DNA of 64,000 nucleotides, taken from NCBI RefSeq assembly GCF_000018885.1, contig NC_010168.1, positions 1,612,001-1,676,000 on the forward strand. Reading direction: 5' to 3'. The notes beneath the pieces were generated by a model. That model worked only from the letters and a program-made list of their open reading frames with translations. It did no database searches and was not told the DNA's origin. Of this stretch, positions 55,798 through 64,000 are shown piece by piece. A program made the translations under genes and the position numbers. Positions within the stretch are counted from its first letter, which is position 1. The number at the start of each line of letters is the position of its first letter. The DNA is from Renibacterium salmoninarum ATCC 33209 (GTDB taxonomy: Bacteria > Actinomycetota > Actinomycetes > Actinomycetales > Micrococcaceae).

Positions 55798-57441
55798 CTA
55801 GGAAGCAAGTTTGATTTTATTGAACACTTCGTTCAACACCGGGCTAACCGGGTAGCTGGTGACTTTTGCGGACAGGGCAAGCGCAGAAATGGGAAAGACA
55901 ATGGGTAGCGCAGGCACGGACTGTGCAATGTCAGAGTTGATCGCTTGATAGGCGTCAATTCGATCGGAGCCGTCTGGAAGGGTTCGAGCACGGGCGATTT
56001 TGCTAGCCAGTTGAGAGTCGGCTGGCCCGAGCTCACCATTGGAAGCACCAAAAAGCGGGCCGACGAAATTATCCGGATCCGAGTAGGATCCTTGGCTACC
56101 GAGCAAGTCAAAAGCGTGGGTTCCGGCGGAACTGACCTTCGCTAAGTAGTTATCTGACCACTCGATCGGCACCGGCTTGATATTGAAGCCAACGGCGGTG
56201 AGCTGAGCTGAGATCTCGGCGTAGATTTTCTCAGGGCTCGGTAAGTAGGGCCTAGTGACATTCAGCGGGTAGTAAAACTCAAGCGGTTCATTCTTATAGC
56301 TCGACTCAGAAAGGGTCTTGCGCGCTTTGTCCGGGTCATAGCCGATGCCGGAAACTTGTTTGTTGAATCCGCTCAATTTCGGCGGAATGAATTGATTCGT
56401 GGGTGCGGAACCATCGATGAAGAAGCTCTTGACAATGGCATCTTTGTTGATCGCCATCGCAACAGCCTGCCTGGCCTTGAGGTCTGCCATCACCGGAAGC
56501 TGTTGATTCATCCCGATGTACATCACCGAAAATGGATCGCGTTGCAATACTTGCAGACCATGTTTGACTAGCGGATCGTAATTGTCCGTGGTGACTGAAT
56601 CGTAGCCATCGATTTTTCCGGTGAGTAGCGCCTGAAGCCGTTCTTGGGACTGCCGGTAGGTCACAAAATTTACGGTTTGAATTTGCCCTTTATCGCCCCA
56701 ATAATTTGGGTTTTGACTCAACGTGACGGTGTCGTCTTTCCAGGCCGAAAACTTAAATGGTCCGGTTCCTACCGGATTAAGTCCGAATTTGGATACTTTC
56801 GCGGAACCGACCTGCTGGTCTAGGACATCTGCCGTGCTGCTAGTGAGCGCAGCTGGCGAGGCGATGCCAAAAGCCGGTTGGCTCAACGCCTCAACAAAGT
56901 TTGTCACCGCAGAGTTCAACGCGATCTTGACCTTGGCGTCGCCTTCGGCTGTGCAGGATTTGAACACAGAGTTCACCGGGTCATTGCTAAAAGCTTTGAA
57001 CATCTCGCGGAAAACGGCAGGAACTATCGTTGGGTTGTTTTGTGCCGGGTAGTTGAACCAGCGATTAAAATTGGTGCAGACTGCGGTGGCATTAAACGGC
57101 TGGCCGTCTTGGAATTTAACGTCGTCTCGAAGGTCAAATTCATAGCTGAAACCGTTGTCTGGGGTTTTCCAACTTGACGCCAAAGCTGGAACAGGCTTGC
57201 CGGTCGTTGCGTCGAGAGTGACCAAGCCCTCAAATATCTGCCGCGAAATTCGTTGTGAATCTACATCAGTCACCAAGGCAGGATCAAGACTGGCCGGGTC
57301 CGAGGATGCACCAAAGGTGAAAGTTACCGGCGTCGTAGTTGCTGAGCTGCTTGGAGTCGGGGCCGGTTCGGCGGTGCATGCTGCCAAACTGAGCGCCAGA
57401 ACCGCGGCAGCAGTAACGGGCAGGATGGATCTTCGTCGCAC
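55798..57441 (-). CDS. Peptide-type ABC transporter binding lipoprotein
   Basis: A 547-residue family 5 extracellular binding protein. The signal peptide ends LAAC (Cys at about 22), then a Ser-Thr-Pro linker and the domain opening FGASSDPASLDPALVTDVDS. YEFDLRDDVKFQDGQPFNAT and GTGPFKFSAWKDDTVTLSQNP are family hallmarks. It binds oligopeptides, nickel or similar ligands outside the membrane; the ligand is unknown. No permease or ATPase gene is near, since the IS3 element and the truncated hydrolase lie upstream, so it may work with components elsewhere. Confidence 0.9.
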   Translation of the reverse strand: MRRRSILPVTAAAVLALSLAACTAEPAPTPSSSATTTPVTFTFGASSDPASLDPALVTDVDSQRISRQIFEGLVTLDATTGKPVPALASSWKTPDNGFSYEFDLRDDVKFQDGQPFNATAVCTNFNRWFNYPAQNNPTIVPAVFREMFKAFSNDPVNSVFKSCTAEGDAKVKIALNSAVTNFVEALSQPAFGIASPAALTSSTADVLDQQVGSAKVSKFGLNPVGTGPFKFSAWKDDTVTLSQNPNYWGDKGQIQTVNFVTYRQSQERLQALLTGKIDGYDSVTTDNYDPLVKHGLQVLQRDPFSVMYIGMNQQLPVMADLKARQAVAMAINKDAIVKSFFIDGSAPTNQFIPPKLSGFNKQVSGIGYDPDKARKTLSESSYKNEPLEFYYPLNVTRPYLPSPEKIYAEISAQLTAVGFNIKPVPIEWSDNYLAKVSSAGTHAFDLLGSQGSYSDPDNFVGPLFGASNGELGPADSQLASKIARARTLPDGSDRIDAYQAINSDIAQSVPALPIVFPISALALSAKVTSYPVSPVLNEVFNKIKLAS

Positions 57442-57593
57442 TCGATTTCCGACTTTCTTCTGACTTCAAAAGGCGTGGGGTTCACACCAGTGTAATTCAG
57501 CATCCTTGCCAACTGCTGTGACGACCTGCCTAAAGCCAAAGATTCGGCTGCACAATGAACGGGTGAATCGCTCCGGTGTGTCCGGAGGGTTTC

Positions 57594-58500
57594 TCAGACG
57601 ATGAGCCTGTCGGCGGCTGCCGTGCTCTGGTAGTGATTGTAGTAGTGGTTTTCTAGCTCTACTGGTGGGATGTCTCCGCAGTACTGGTAGAGCCTTCGGT
57701 GGTTGTACCAATCGGCCCATTCAGCGGTGCCGATTTCGACTTCTTCTAGAGTCCGCCAGGGCTTGCCGGGTTTGATCAGCTCGGTCTTATAAAGCCCGTT
57801 GATGGTTTCCGCCAAGGCGTTGTCGTAACTATCACCCACAGAACCGATCGAGGGGCGGATACCGGTCTGGGCCAGGCGTTCGGTGAAGGCCAAGGAGGCG
57901 TATTGAGCCCCGGCATCGTGATGATGAATCACCCCGGAAATCTCAGCCCCGGCCCGTTCACGACTCCAGATTGCCTGATTAACTGCGTTGAGCACTAGCA
58001 CGGTGTTCATAGAAGCACTCGCTGACCAGCCCAGGATCCTCCGAGAGTAAGCATCGATCACGAAGGCAACATAGACCCACCCGGACCAGGTCGAAACATA
58101 GGTGAAATCAGCTACCCATAGCCGATCCGGTGCCGTTGGTGTGAAATCACGGCGGACCAAGTCCTTCGCTCGGGCTGCCTTCGAGTCTTTGATCGTGGTG
58201 CGTTTGACCTTGCCACGGACCGCACCCTGTATGCCAAGTAACCCCATGAGCCGTTCTACCGTGCACCTGGCCACCGGCACACCTTCACGGTTCATCGCCA
58301 ACCAGACTTTCCTGGTGCCGTAAACCCCGTAATTAGCGGCATACACCTTCTGGATCACGGGCTTGAGCACCTCATCACGTTGTTCTCGGTGAGATCGTGT
58401 TTTATCCACCCATTCGTAGTACGTGGACGGGGTGGTCTTCACCCCGTCCCAGTAAGCACCTGGCAGATCGACTCGACACCCCACCGCAATCCATTATTCT
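57594..58500 (-). pseudogene. IS3-family transposase OrfB, N-terminal frameshift
   Basis: The DDE catalytic part is complete: RLWVADFTYVSTWSGWVYVA (first Asp), VIHHHDAGAQYASLAF (second Asp) and YDNALAETINGLYKTEL (Glu). The N-terminal part is in another frame: VKYIKDHAGHRENNGLRWGV, then ESICQVLTGTG, ending in a TGA where the run CCCC at 58442-58445 (GGGG in the gene) needs one more base to continue VKTTPSTYYEW. One G was lost. OrfB in this family is made as an OrfAB fusion by -1 frameshifting, so this lesion should abolish it. Confidence 0.8.
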
Positions 58501-58859
58501 CGCGGTGACCGGCATGGTCCTTGATGTATTTCACGATCAGTGTTGTGGCGGTCGAGTTCGACCGCGACAAAAGCTGAAGCACTCCGAAGGATCGCGTTCG
58601 CCCGTTTCAGCTCAGCGTTCTCACGCCGTAACCGTTTCAGCTCGGCCGATTCCGTGCTCGTTGTTCCAGTTCTAGTACCAACATCGATCTCGGCTTGCCG
58701 GACCCATTTACGCACCGTTTCCGGCACACCCACACCCAAAAGCTGGGCAACTTTTTGCATCGCCGCCCACTCCGAAGATGCACCCTCCATCTCCGCCACC
58801 ATGCGCACCGTATGATCCTTCAACTCCTGCGGATACCGTGTCGTAGTTTTCCCTGCCAT
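58494..58859 (-). CDS. IS3-family transposase OrfA
   Basis: A 121-residue DNA-binding protein starting MAGKTTTRYPQELKDHTVRM with a helix-turn-helix, WVRQAEIDVGTRTGTT, and the leucine-zipper ELKRLRRENAELKRANAIL that dimerises OrfA/OrfAB. It reads leftward and overlaps the frame that leads into OrfB. Intact in itself. Confidence 0.85.
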   Translation of the reverse strand: MAGKTTTRYPQELKDHTVRMVAEMEGASSEWAAMQKVAQLLGVGVPETVRKWVRQAEIDVGTRTGTTSTESAELKRLRRENAELKRANAILRSASAFVAVELDRHNTDREIHQGPCRSPRE

Positions 58860-58909
58860 GTCCTGATCCTCTCAAACAAGAAAGTCTCCGGACACACCGG
58901 GGCGATTCA

Positions 58910-59222
58910 GGTTGTCGCCGCTGTAGTCCGACAGCACTGCCTTCAGGCCAGCGACACGCTCTTGAAGTTGACGCGTGGTTACGGTGCGCGGATCGAATCG
59001 TTCATGCGTCGGCGCGAGCACCACAAACCCGGCATCGACAAAGCCCTTGAGCAATCCTATGTACCGCCTTGGCTCGCCTCCCGCACCCGGTCCGAAGAGC
59101 ACGATGCCACATGGTGCTTCTGGAGGCTCAAGGATAAACATACCCAGAAGCATATAGGCAGCCGAAGTCGCAGCGGTGTGCGCGGCACCCGAGCAGACGA
59201 TGCCCGTAAGCCGGTCTCTCAC
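58910..59222 (-). pseudogene. Alpha/beta hydrolase (dienelactone-hydrolase-like), cut by the IS
   Basis: About 100 residues of an N-terminal hydrolase part: VLFGPGAGGEPRRYIGLLKG, then FVDAGFVVLAPTHERFDPRT and ERVAGLKAVLSDYSGDN, where the IS begins. The nucleophile elbow (G-x-S-x-G) expected next is missing. Beyond the other IS end (57563 leftward) no hydrolase sequence continues. The remainder has been deleted. Confidence 0.65.
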
Positions 59223-59354
59223 CGGAGCGTGTGCAGAGGACTTCTGAAATTTTCACAACTGCGTCTTTCCGCAGGGATCAGGTTCCTGTATACCCTGCCG
59301 AGAAAAAGCCCGGTGATGGGGTGCTAACCGGGACACACTGCGGCTGGACGCAGC

Positions 59355-59382
59355 ATGTCGACAAACAGTCATTTGTCGACAT
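59355..59382. promoter_or_regulatory. res-like site for the serine recombinase
   Basis: A 28-base perfect dyad with 11-base arms ATGTCGACAAA/TTTGTCGACAT around CAGTCA, about 95 bases before the resolvase start. The length equals that of Tn3-type crossover sites. Another partial TATCGACACATG lies at 59470 next to the start codon. Confidence 0.65.
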
Positions 59383-59477
59383 CCCGAACCTATCGGCGAA
59401 ACGCTGCGGAAACCATGTCGGAAACACGTGCCGGAAATCAGCGTCGTAAAACCATGCAGCACCGGTATTATCGACAC

Positions 59478-60081
59478 ATGTTGATTGGATACGCGCGGGT
59501 CTCCACCGCCGACCAAAACCCTGACCACCAAACGGATGCCCTGGCCCGCGCCGGTGTCGACCCGGCAAACATCTACCTCGACCATGCCAGCGGTGCCAAG
59601 GCCAGCAGGCCCGAGCTCGACAAGGCCCTCGCCTCGGCCAACCGCGCCGGCGACCAGCTGGTCATCACCCGCCTGGACAGGCTCGGACGCTCGTTGCTCC
59701 ACCTGGTTACCCTCGGTGCAGCCCTCCGGGAGCGTGGTGTGGGACTACGTGTCCTCGAGCAGGGCATCGACACCACGACCGCGGAAGTGACGTGCGATGT
59801 TTGGAATGCTCTCCGTCCTGGCCGAACTCCAACGAGAACTCATCGTCGCCAACACCCGCGACGGGCTCGCCGCCGCCCGCGCCCGCGGGCGAACAGGAGG
59901 AAGACGCCCGAAGCTCACCGCCGACCAGGCCCAACACGCCCAGCAGCTCTACGACGCGGGAACCCATACGGTCCAACGCATCGCCGACCTCCTCCAAGTC
60001 CCGCGCTCCACCATCTACGGGCACCTCAACAAGGCAAGCATCGGACGGCGCCCCGTCGCCAAAGCGACCCTGGAGGCTTAG
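59478..60081 (+). pseudogene. Serine recombinase (resolvase/invertase), frameshifted
   Basis: The catalytic domain starts MLIGYARVSTADQNPDHQ with the nucleophile Ser in YARVS, and continues ITRLDRLGRSLLHLVTLG. Between 59780 and 59797 the frame changes; family sequence then resumes MFGMLSVLAELQRELIVANT and ends with the helix-turn-helix VQRIADLLQVPRSTIYGHLN. The stretch is visibly richer in G and C than its neighbours, a sign of transfer, probably with a plasmid or transposon. The res-like dyad lies upstream. No partner transposase of Tn3 type is present. Confidence 0.85.
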
Positions 60082-60170
60082 CGCTCATTCCGTCCCCATT
60101 ACTACCAAGACCCCGACTAGGCACGCTAGTGCCGATGGGAAGGGGCGCTGCGGCGCAGAAGTGACCTCGA

Positions 60171-61709
60171 TCAGCGTGGTAAGTCATTGACTTGCTGGCA
60201 AACCGTTGGTTGTTGCGCTGTTTGAATCGGCACATCGGTGGGTAGCGGGGTATTGCCAAAGGTTAGGCCCGAACTAAAGTCCTGACCAATGACTATTTGC
60301 ACGCCACCTAACGCCGGAGCAGAGACTAGATTGCTCGCCGGAATGCCGTACTTTGCCGCGATGTCTTGTGCTACGTCAGCGAAGTTAGAACCGTAAAGTA
60401 TCTGCGTTGCGGGCTGTACAGCTACTGAGTTACTAATCAGGGACTTGGTATAACCGTCAGAAACTAAACTTTGCAGGATTTCTTGCGACCGTGTCACTAA
60501 TCCGCTGGCATTACTCACGGTTATGGGCTGGTACGCCTTGTTATAGTTTGGCGTCACCGGGGCTACCGGCGGAGCGCTAGTAACCGGAGCAGACGGTGTT
60601 GGTGTTGCGGTCAGATCAGCATCGGAGCGAAGCGCAGAAAAGAGTTGGCTTGCTTCAGGTTGCTTGAGCGCCACTCGACCCGGATCCGGAATATAGCTTG
60701 CGGTAGGAACCGTGACGAAGGCAATTTTCGAAAGGTCTACGTCCTTCAACCTTCCAGCCATCGTCAGCAAGGAGGCTGGGCTGGCGAGCCCCGGATCGAC
60801 GGTCAAATTGCTCGTGACAATGTCTGCGATCTGATAGAGCTTGGGTAGATTGGTCAGCGTGCCTTCGGCTTTGATTTTCCGTGACATTGAAGCCAAGAAT
60901 GCCTGTTGCGCCTTAATCCGGGCTAAGTCACTGGCGTCACCAAACGCATGCCGAGTCCGCAAGAATGCTAGAGCTTGATCGCCGGCAATGCTCGAAGTTC
61001 CGGCCGGCAAGTTCAGGCCAGAGGCTGGATCAACCACTGGCAAGCTCACGCACACGTCCACTCCGCCAAGCGCGGTGGTGAGTTCTTTTACCGCGTTGAA
61101 GTCCGCCATCATGAAGTGATCGATAGTCAGGCGAGTAAATTTATTTATGGTCTCCACCGTGCAACCTGGCCCGGCCATGCTTAGCGCGGAATTGAGCTGA
61201 ATCACCGGCTCCGCAGCAAAAACTTTACCGGTCTTCGGATCCTTGCAACCAGGAAATGGCACCATCAGATCGCGCGGGAAACTCACCATAGAAACGCGCT
61301 GGCGATCAGCTGAGATATTCATCAGCATCATGACATCTGAATTGCCGTACCCTGCGGAATCTTGCTCGCTGCCGTAGCTTGCATCCTTGCCGGAGCGGGT
61401 ATCGGTGCCCATGATGAGCACCTGAATTGCGTCATGATTATCATCGGCAATCGGCGCCGTGGTTCCATCAAGGCCAGCATTAAGGTCTTGGACCTTCACA
61501 TTGCCTTGCAGTTTGAGAAACAACACCGCACCAATGCCAATACCTGCCACCAAAACTACGCTCACGAGGGCCGCCGACAGCTTTAGCCAGAGCGGTGCTG
61601 ACCGCCGAGAACGCAAGTGCCGAGGATTCAGATCTGGGTCTTCTCTGGCACGATCAGAGGGGCGCTTTATCGAGGGGCCATTGCCTCCGTCAGCTCGGCG
61701 ACGACTCAT
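60171..61709 (-). CDS. LytR-CpsA-Psr (LCP) family cell-wall ligase
   Basis: A 512-residue protein. A basic cytosolic head with SRRRADGGNG is followed by one membrane helix (about 41-66), the LCP catalytic domain (about 92-270) with VLIMGTDTRSG, NSDVMMLMNI, VSFPRDLMVPFPG and ALAFLRTRH, a Pro-Ser linker, and a LytR_C domain (about 395-490). LCP enzymes transfer lipid-linked glycopolymers such as teichoic acid or arabinogalactan to peptidoglycan outside the cell. Conserved Asp and Arg residues are present. It is a single gene flanked by resolvase and era. Confidence 0.9.
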   Translation of the reverse strand: MSRRRADGGNGPSIKRPSDRAREDPDLNPRHLRSRRSAPLWLKLSAALVSVVLVAGIGIGAVLFLKLQGNVKVQDLNAGLDGTTAPIADDNHDAIQVLIMGTDTRSGKDASYGSEQDSAGYGNSDVMMLMNISADRQRVSMVSFPRDLMVPFPGCKDPKTGKVFAAEPVIQLNSALSMAGPGCTVETINKFTRLTIDHFMMADFNAVKELTTALGGVDVCVSLPVVDPASGLNLPAGTSSIAGDQALAFLRTRHAFGDASDLARIKAQQAFLASMSRKIKAEGTLTNLPKLYQIADIVTSNLTVDPGLASPASLLTMAGRLKDVDLSKIAFVTVPTASYIPDPGRVALKQPEASQLFSALRSDADLTATPTPSAPVTSAPPVAPVTPNYNKAYQPITVSNASGLVTRSQEILQSLVSDGYTKSLISNSVAVQPATQILYGSNFADVAQDIAAKYGIPASNLVSAPALGGVQIVIGQDFSSGLTFGNTPLPTDVPIQTAQQPTVCQQVNDLPR

Positions 61710-61742
61710 ACAGAACTCTATTCGTGGGGTACATGACCTAAC

Positions 61743-61748
61743 TATTAT
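61743..61748 (-). promoter_or_regulatory. -10 element upstream of the LCP gene
   Basis: A consensus TATAAT on the minus strand ends 34 bases before the LCP ATG. No well-spaced -35 is evident. The 143-base gap to era has no gene. Confidence 0.4.
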
Positions 61749-61852
61749 ACCCGAATCCAGCTAAATCAATAGCAAAATCCTGCTAATTCGCACTGAGAAA
61801 TCGCTGTGCAAATGAGAGCAGTTATCACCGACACTGTGAACTTTCGTAGAGC

Positions 61853-62785
61853 TTAGAAACCCAGCTTGACCAACTGTTTGGGATCTCGCTGCCAATCTTT
61901 AGCTACTTTGACATGTAGGTCTAAGTAAACTCTGGTGCCCAGAAGCGCTTCGATGCCTAATCGGGCCTTAGTGCCCACGTCACGCAACCTAGCTCCCCCT
62001 TTGCCAATGATGATCGCCTTCTGAGAAGGACGTTCTACATAAAGATTTACCCGAACATCCAGCAGCGGGTTTTCTGCACTGCGTCCCTCTCGCGGAATGA
62101 TTTCGTCAACCACGACGGCTAATGAGTGAGGCATCTCATCGCGGACACCTTCCAGGGCCGCTTCGCGGACCAGCTCGGCGACCATGATCGCCTCGGGCTC
62201 ATCGGTAAGCTCACCATCGGGGTAAAGCGCCGGCGATACTGGTAAATGCGAAGCCAAAACTTTGGCCACAACATCAACTTGGTGATCTTTGACTGCTGAG
62301 ACTGGTACGACGTCGGCAAAGCCCTTTTCGCCCAAAACCTGCTGACCCAGCTCGCTGACGGCCAGCAGTTGGTGCGCCAGCTGCTCCTTGCTGACCGTGT
62401 CAGTTTTGGTCACCAACGCGATAATCGGTTTACCGCGCAGATCGGCCAATTGCGCGGCGATGAATCGGTCCCCAGGCCCGATCTTTTCGTTGGCGGGAAG
62501 ACAGAATCCGATGACATCGACCTCGGATAACGTGCCCGCTACCAAATCATTCAGGCGTTGCCCCAATAAGGTTCTGGGCCGGTGCAATCCTGGCGTATCA
62601 ACCAGGATGAGCTGATACTCGTCGCGGTGCACGATGCCTCGAATAGTGTGCCGAGTCGTCTGTGGCTTCGCGGAGGTAATCGCGACCTTCTGGCCAACGA
62701 GGGCGTTAGTTAAAGTTGACTTGCCTGCGTTTGGGCGCCCGGCTAGAACCGCGAATCCTGCCCGGTAGTCTTGGTTGGCGTCCAT
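61853..62785 (-). CDS. era: Ribosome-assembly GTPase Era
   Basis: Era binds the 3' end of 16S rRNA through a KH domain and checks 30S assembly. From ATG 62785 (GGGAGC site upstream) the protein has 310 residues: G1 AGRPNAGKST, G2 TTRHT, G3 DTPG, G4 TKTD and a C-terminal KH domain with IIGKGGARLRDVGTKARLGI, then VYLDLHVKVAKDWQRD. The G4 TKTD instead of NKxD is seen in actinobacterial Era. An ATG at 62809 is a possible longer start. It follows the CorC-type gene with about 50 bases between, the usual order in this phylum. Confidence 0.95.
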   Translation of the reverse strand: MDANQDYRAGFAVLAGRPNAGKSTLTNALVGQKVAITSAKPQTTRHTIRGIVHRDEYQLILVDTPGLHRPRTLLGQRLNDLVAGTLSEVDVIGFCLPANEKIGPGDRFIAAQLADLRGKPIIALVTKTDTVSKEQLAHQLLAVSELGQQVLGEKGFADVVPVSAVKDHQVDVVAKVLASHLPVSPALYPDGELTDEPEAIMVAELVREAALEGVRDEMPHSLAVVVDEIIPREGRSAENPLLDVRVNLYVERPSQKAIIIGKGGARLRDVGTKARLGIEALLGTRVYLDLHVKVAKDWQRDPKQLVKLGF

Positions 62786-62834
62786 AATTTTGCTCCCTGT
62801 TAATTTCATCTCATGGCAATCTTGGTGCTGCATG

Positions 62835-64000
62835 TCATTCATTCTCAGTCTGAACCGGTTCAGCCCGGCTGACAATCACATGGCTAACCCGATTTCTGCG
62901 GCCTTCAAGCCGATCAGCCAATAAATCAAGCCCATCAATCTCAATCCGGCTTCCCACAATAGGTACCCGACCGAGTCGTTTGGCCAGCAGACCGCCGACC
63001 GTATCTACCTCATCGTCATCAAGATCAATGCCGAACAATTCACCCAAATCTTCAATATTCATTTGGGCACTCACTCGATAGCTGTTCGGACCGATCTCTT
63101 CGACTTCAGAATCCTCAGCATCGTACTCGTCAACAATTTCGCCGACAATCTCTTCAATGAGATCTTCCAAAGTCACTAAGCCCGCGGTTCCACCATATTC
63201 ATCGATCACAATTGCGACGTGCGTGGACTCTTTTTGTAGCTCCTTTAGTAGTTCGCCTACCTGTTTGGATTCAGGCACATACCGGACCTCACGGCTCAGC
63301 GATTCAACCCTGGGGCCTTGCTCGCCGTCAGCCAAACGCTGCTGAGTGGCAACAACATCTTTGAGGTACAGAACTCCCAGCACCTGGTCTGCATCATCGC
63401 CAATTACCGGCACCCGTGAATACCCAGACCTAATGAAGAGGGCTAGCGCTTGTTTGAGGCTGGACCCGCGCTCAATGCTGACAATATCGGTGCGCGGAAC
63501 CATAACAGCACGAACCAAAGTTTCATCGAGATCGAAAACGCCCTGAATGAAATCGACTTCATCGTCTTCGATCATGTCTGATTCGCTAGCGCGGTCGACG
63601 AATTCGCGAAATTCCTCTTCACTGACGAAAGCATTTTCCTGGCGCGGTGCACCAGGAGCCACCGCACTGCCCAACGCGACAAGCCACCGCGGAATTAGGC
63701 CAAGGATCCAGCAAAGAAATCGCACCATCCAGGCTGTTGCCCGCAAAACCTCAACAGGATGAAGGCGACCAATTTGTCGCGGCGAGACGCCCACCAAGAC
63801 TAATCCAATGCCAGCCATCACCACGGTAGCCAAAAGTCCGGCTAACCAGAGATTGTCGATCAAGTTCAAGAAAAGCATCGCAACCGCCACCGCTGCGGCA
63901 GTTTCAAACCAGATGCGCCAAAATCGAAGCGCATTTTGGTGATCTATCAACTTATCCAGAACCGAACGCAAGGCAGTCTGCCGTTGCCGTACCCCTGGAT
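62835..64000 (-). CDS. CNNM/CorC (HlyC) family membrane protein with CBS domains, partial
   Basis: At least 388 residues are in the window; the start is beyond base 64000. It has two or three membrane helices at the visible N-terminus (DUF21 part), two CBS domains (about residues 150-270 of the visible part, VMVPRTDIVSIERG and RVPVIGDDADQVLGVLYLKD) and a C-terminal CorC_HlyC domain with GTAGLVTLEDLIEEIVGEI. Such proteins transport or regulate magnesium or cobalt. The order CorC-type gene then era is conserved in actinobacteria, next to ybeY and phoH. Confidence 0.9.
   Translation of the reverse strand, partial: PGVRQRQTALRSVLDKLIDHQNALRFWRIWFETAAAVAVAMLFLNLIDNLWLAGLLATVVMAGIGLVLVGVSPRQIGRLHPVEVLRATAWMVRFLCWILGLIPRWLVALGSAVAPGAPRQENAFVSEEEFREFVDRASESDMIEDDEVDFIQGVFDLDETLVRAVMVPRTDIVSIERGSSLKQALALFIRSGYSRVPVIGDDADQVLGVLYLKDVVATQQRLADGEQGPRVESLSREVRYVPESKQVGELLKELQKESTHVAIVIDEYGGTAGLVTLEDLIEEIVGEIVDEYDAEDSEVEEIGPNSYRVSAQMNIEDLGELFGIDLDDDEVDTVGGLLAKRLGRVPIVGSRIEIDGLDLLADRLEGRRNRVSHVIVSRAEPVQTENE

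Larger units (their letters stand above)
57564..58909 (-). mobile_element. IS3-family insertion sequence (IS994-like), defective copy
   Basis: A 1346-base element bounded by imperfect inverted repeats starting TGAATCG at 57564-57594 and at 58879-58909 on the other strand. It holds two leftward frames of the IS3 type. Its flanks GGG and GGT are not a matching target duplication. Renibacterium carries an IS3-family element called IS994; identity is possible but untested here. One transposase frame is broken, so this copy probably cannot move by itself. Confidence 0.85.

Noticed and set aside
57466..57563. Remainder of the hydrolase or a small gene left of the IS
   Set aside because: The frames here show no hydrolase motif or start signal; the region is best read as the promoter side of the peptide-binding lipoprotein gene.
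59478..60164. Programmed frameshift in the resolvase
   Set aside because: No slippery sequence or stem is seen at 59780-59797, and resolvases do not normally need one; simple mutation is more likely.
1..64000. tRNA or rRNA genes
   Set aside because: No cloverleaf-like sequence with a TTCGA loop and paired acceptor stem was recognised by eye; a tRNA scan would settle it.

Overview
The window reads as chromosomal DNA of an actinobacterium of the Micrococcaceae (Arthrobacter relatives). The evidence is an HspR-type dnaK-grpE-dnaJ-hspR operon with HAIR operators, an actinobacterial purine cluster next to a DUF3073 gene, an ECF sigma factor paired with a YCII protein, LCP and septum-formation proteins, and many ATGA overlaps and GTG/TTG starts. 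GC looks moderate for this group and about a quarter to a third of the genes are broken. Together with a decayed IS3-family element this points to Renibacterium salmoninarum or a very close relative (inference; I could not search).

Layout. 1-2963: broken sugar transporter, broken AraC regulator and an LssY_C membrane protein. 3087-9823: purine synthesis (purD-purC leftward; asparaginase, SCP-like protein, small membrane protein, purF and purM rightward). 9835-10903: a frameshifted AbiEi/DUF559-like gene bracketed by mirror-image double palindromes. 11027-14898: YCII/ECF sigma pair, DUF3073 gene and a frameshifted septum-formation protein. 14980-17595: clpB with a HAIR site. 17887-26632: a region rich in decay (M15-like secreted protein, TetM-like pseudogene, GT87, DUF4031-HD, MarR, YccF, MerR-AKR-serine hydrolase). 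26683-34108: amino-acid and purine/cytosine permeases, HutD, a P-loop kinase, a DEAD helicase, trmB and a broken SRPBCC gene. 34074-37347: a decayed WXG100-type secretion gene and neighbours. 37611-42475: EEP family protein and a complete osmoprotectant ABC transporter. 42654-44331: two damaged trypsin-like proteases. 44446-46260: TetR regulator and divergent membrane protein. 46337-50294: the heat-shock operon. 50432-50914: two regulator remnants fused by a deletion. 50900-57441: RND efflux pump, mqo and a peptide-binding lipoprotein. 57564-60081: IS3 element, truncated hydrolase, res site and broken resolvase. 60171-64000: LCP protein, era and a CorC-type protein that runs off the edge.

Two themes tie the window together. 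First, HspR (46337-46762) should control both its own operon and clpB, because HAIR-type 7-N7-7 repeats stand before both. Second, long intergenic hairpins recur. Two, at 3004 and 24013, are clearly homologous and their arms changed in a paired way. Three others, at 30823, 44364 and 47764, share end and loop sequence. A mirrored pair brackets the AbiEi/DUF559 gene. These palindrome families are the least explained feature here. No tRNA, rRNA or CRISPR was seen.
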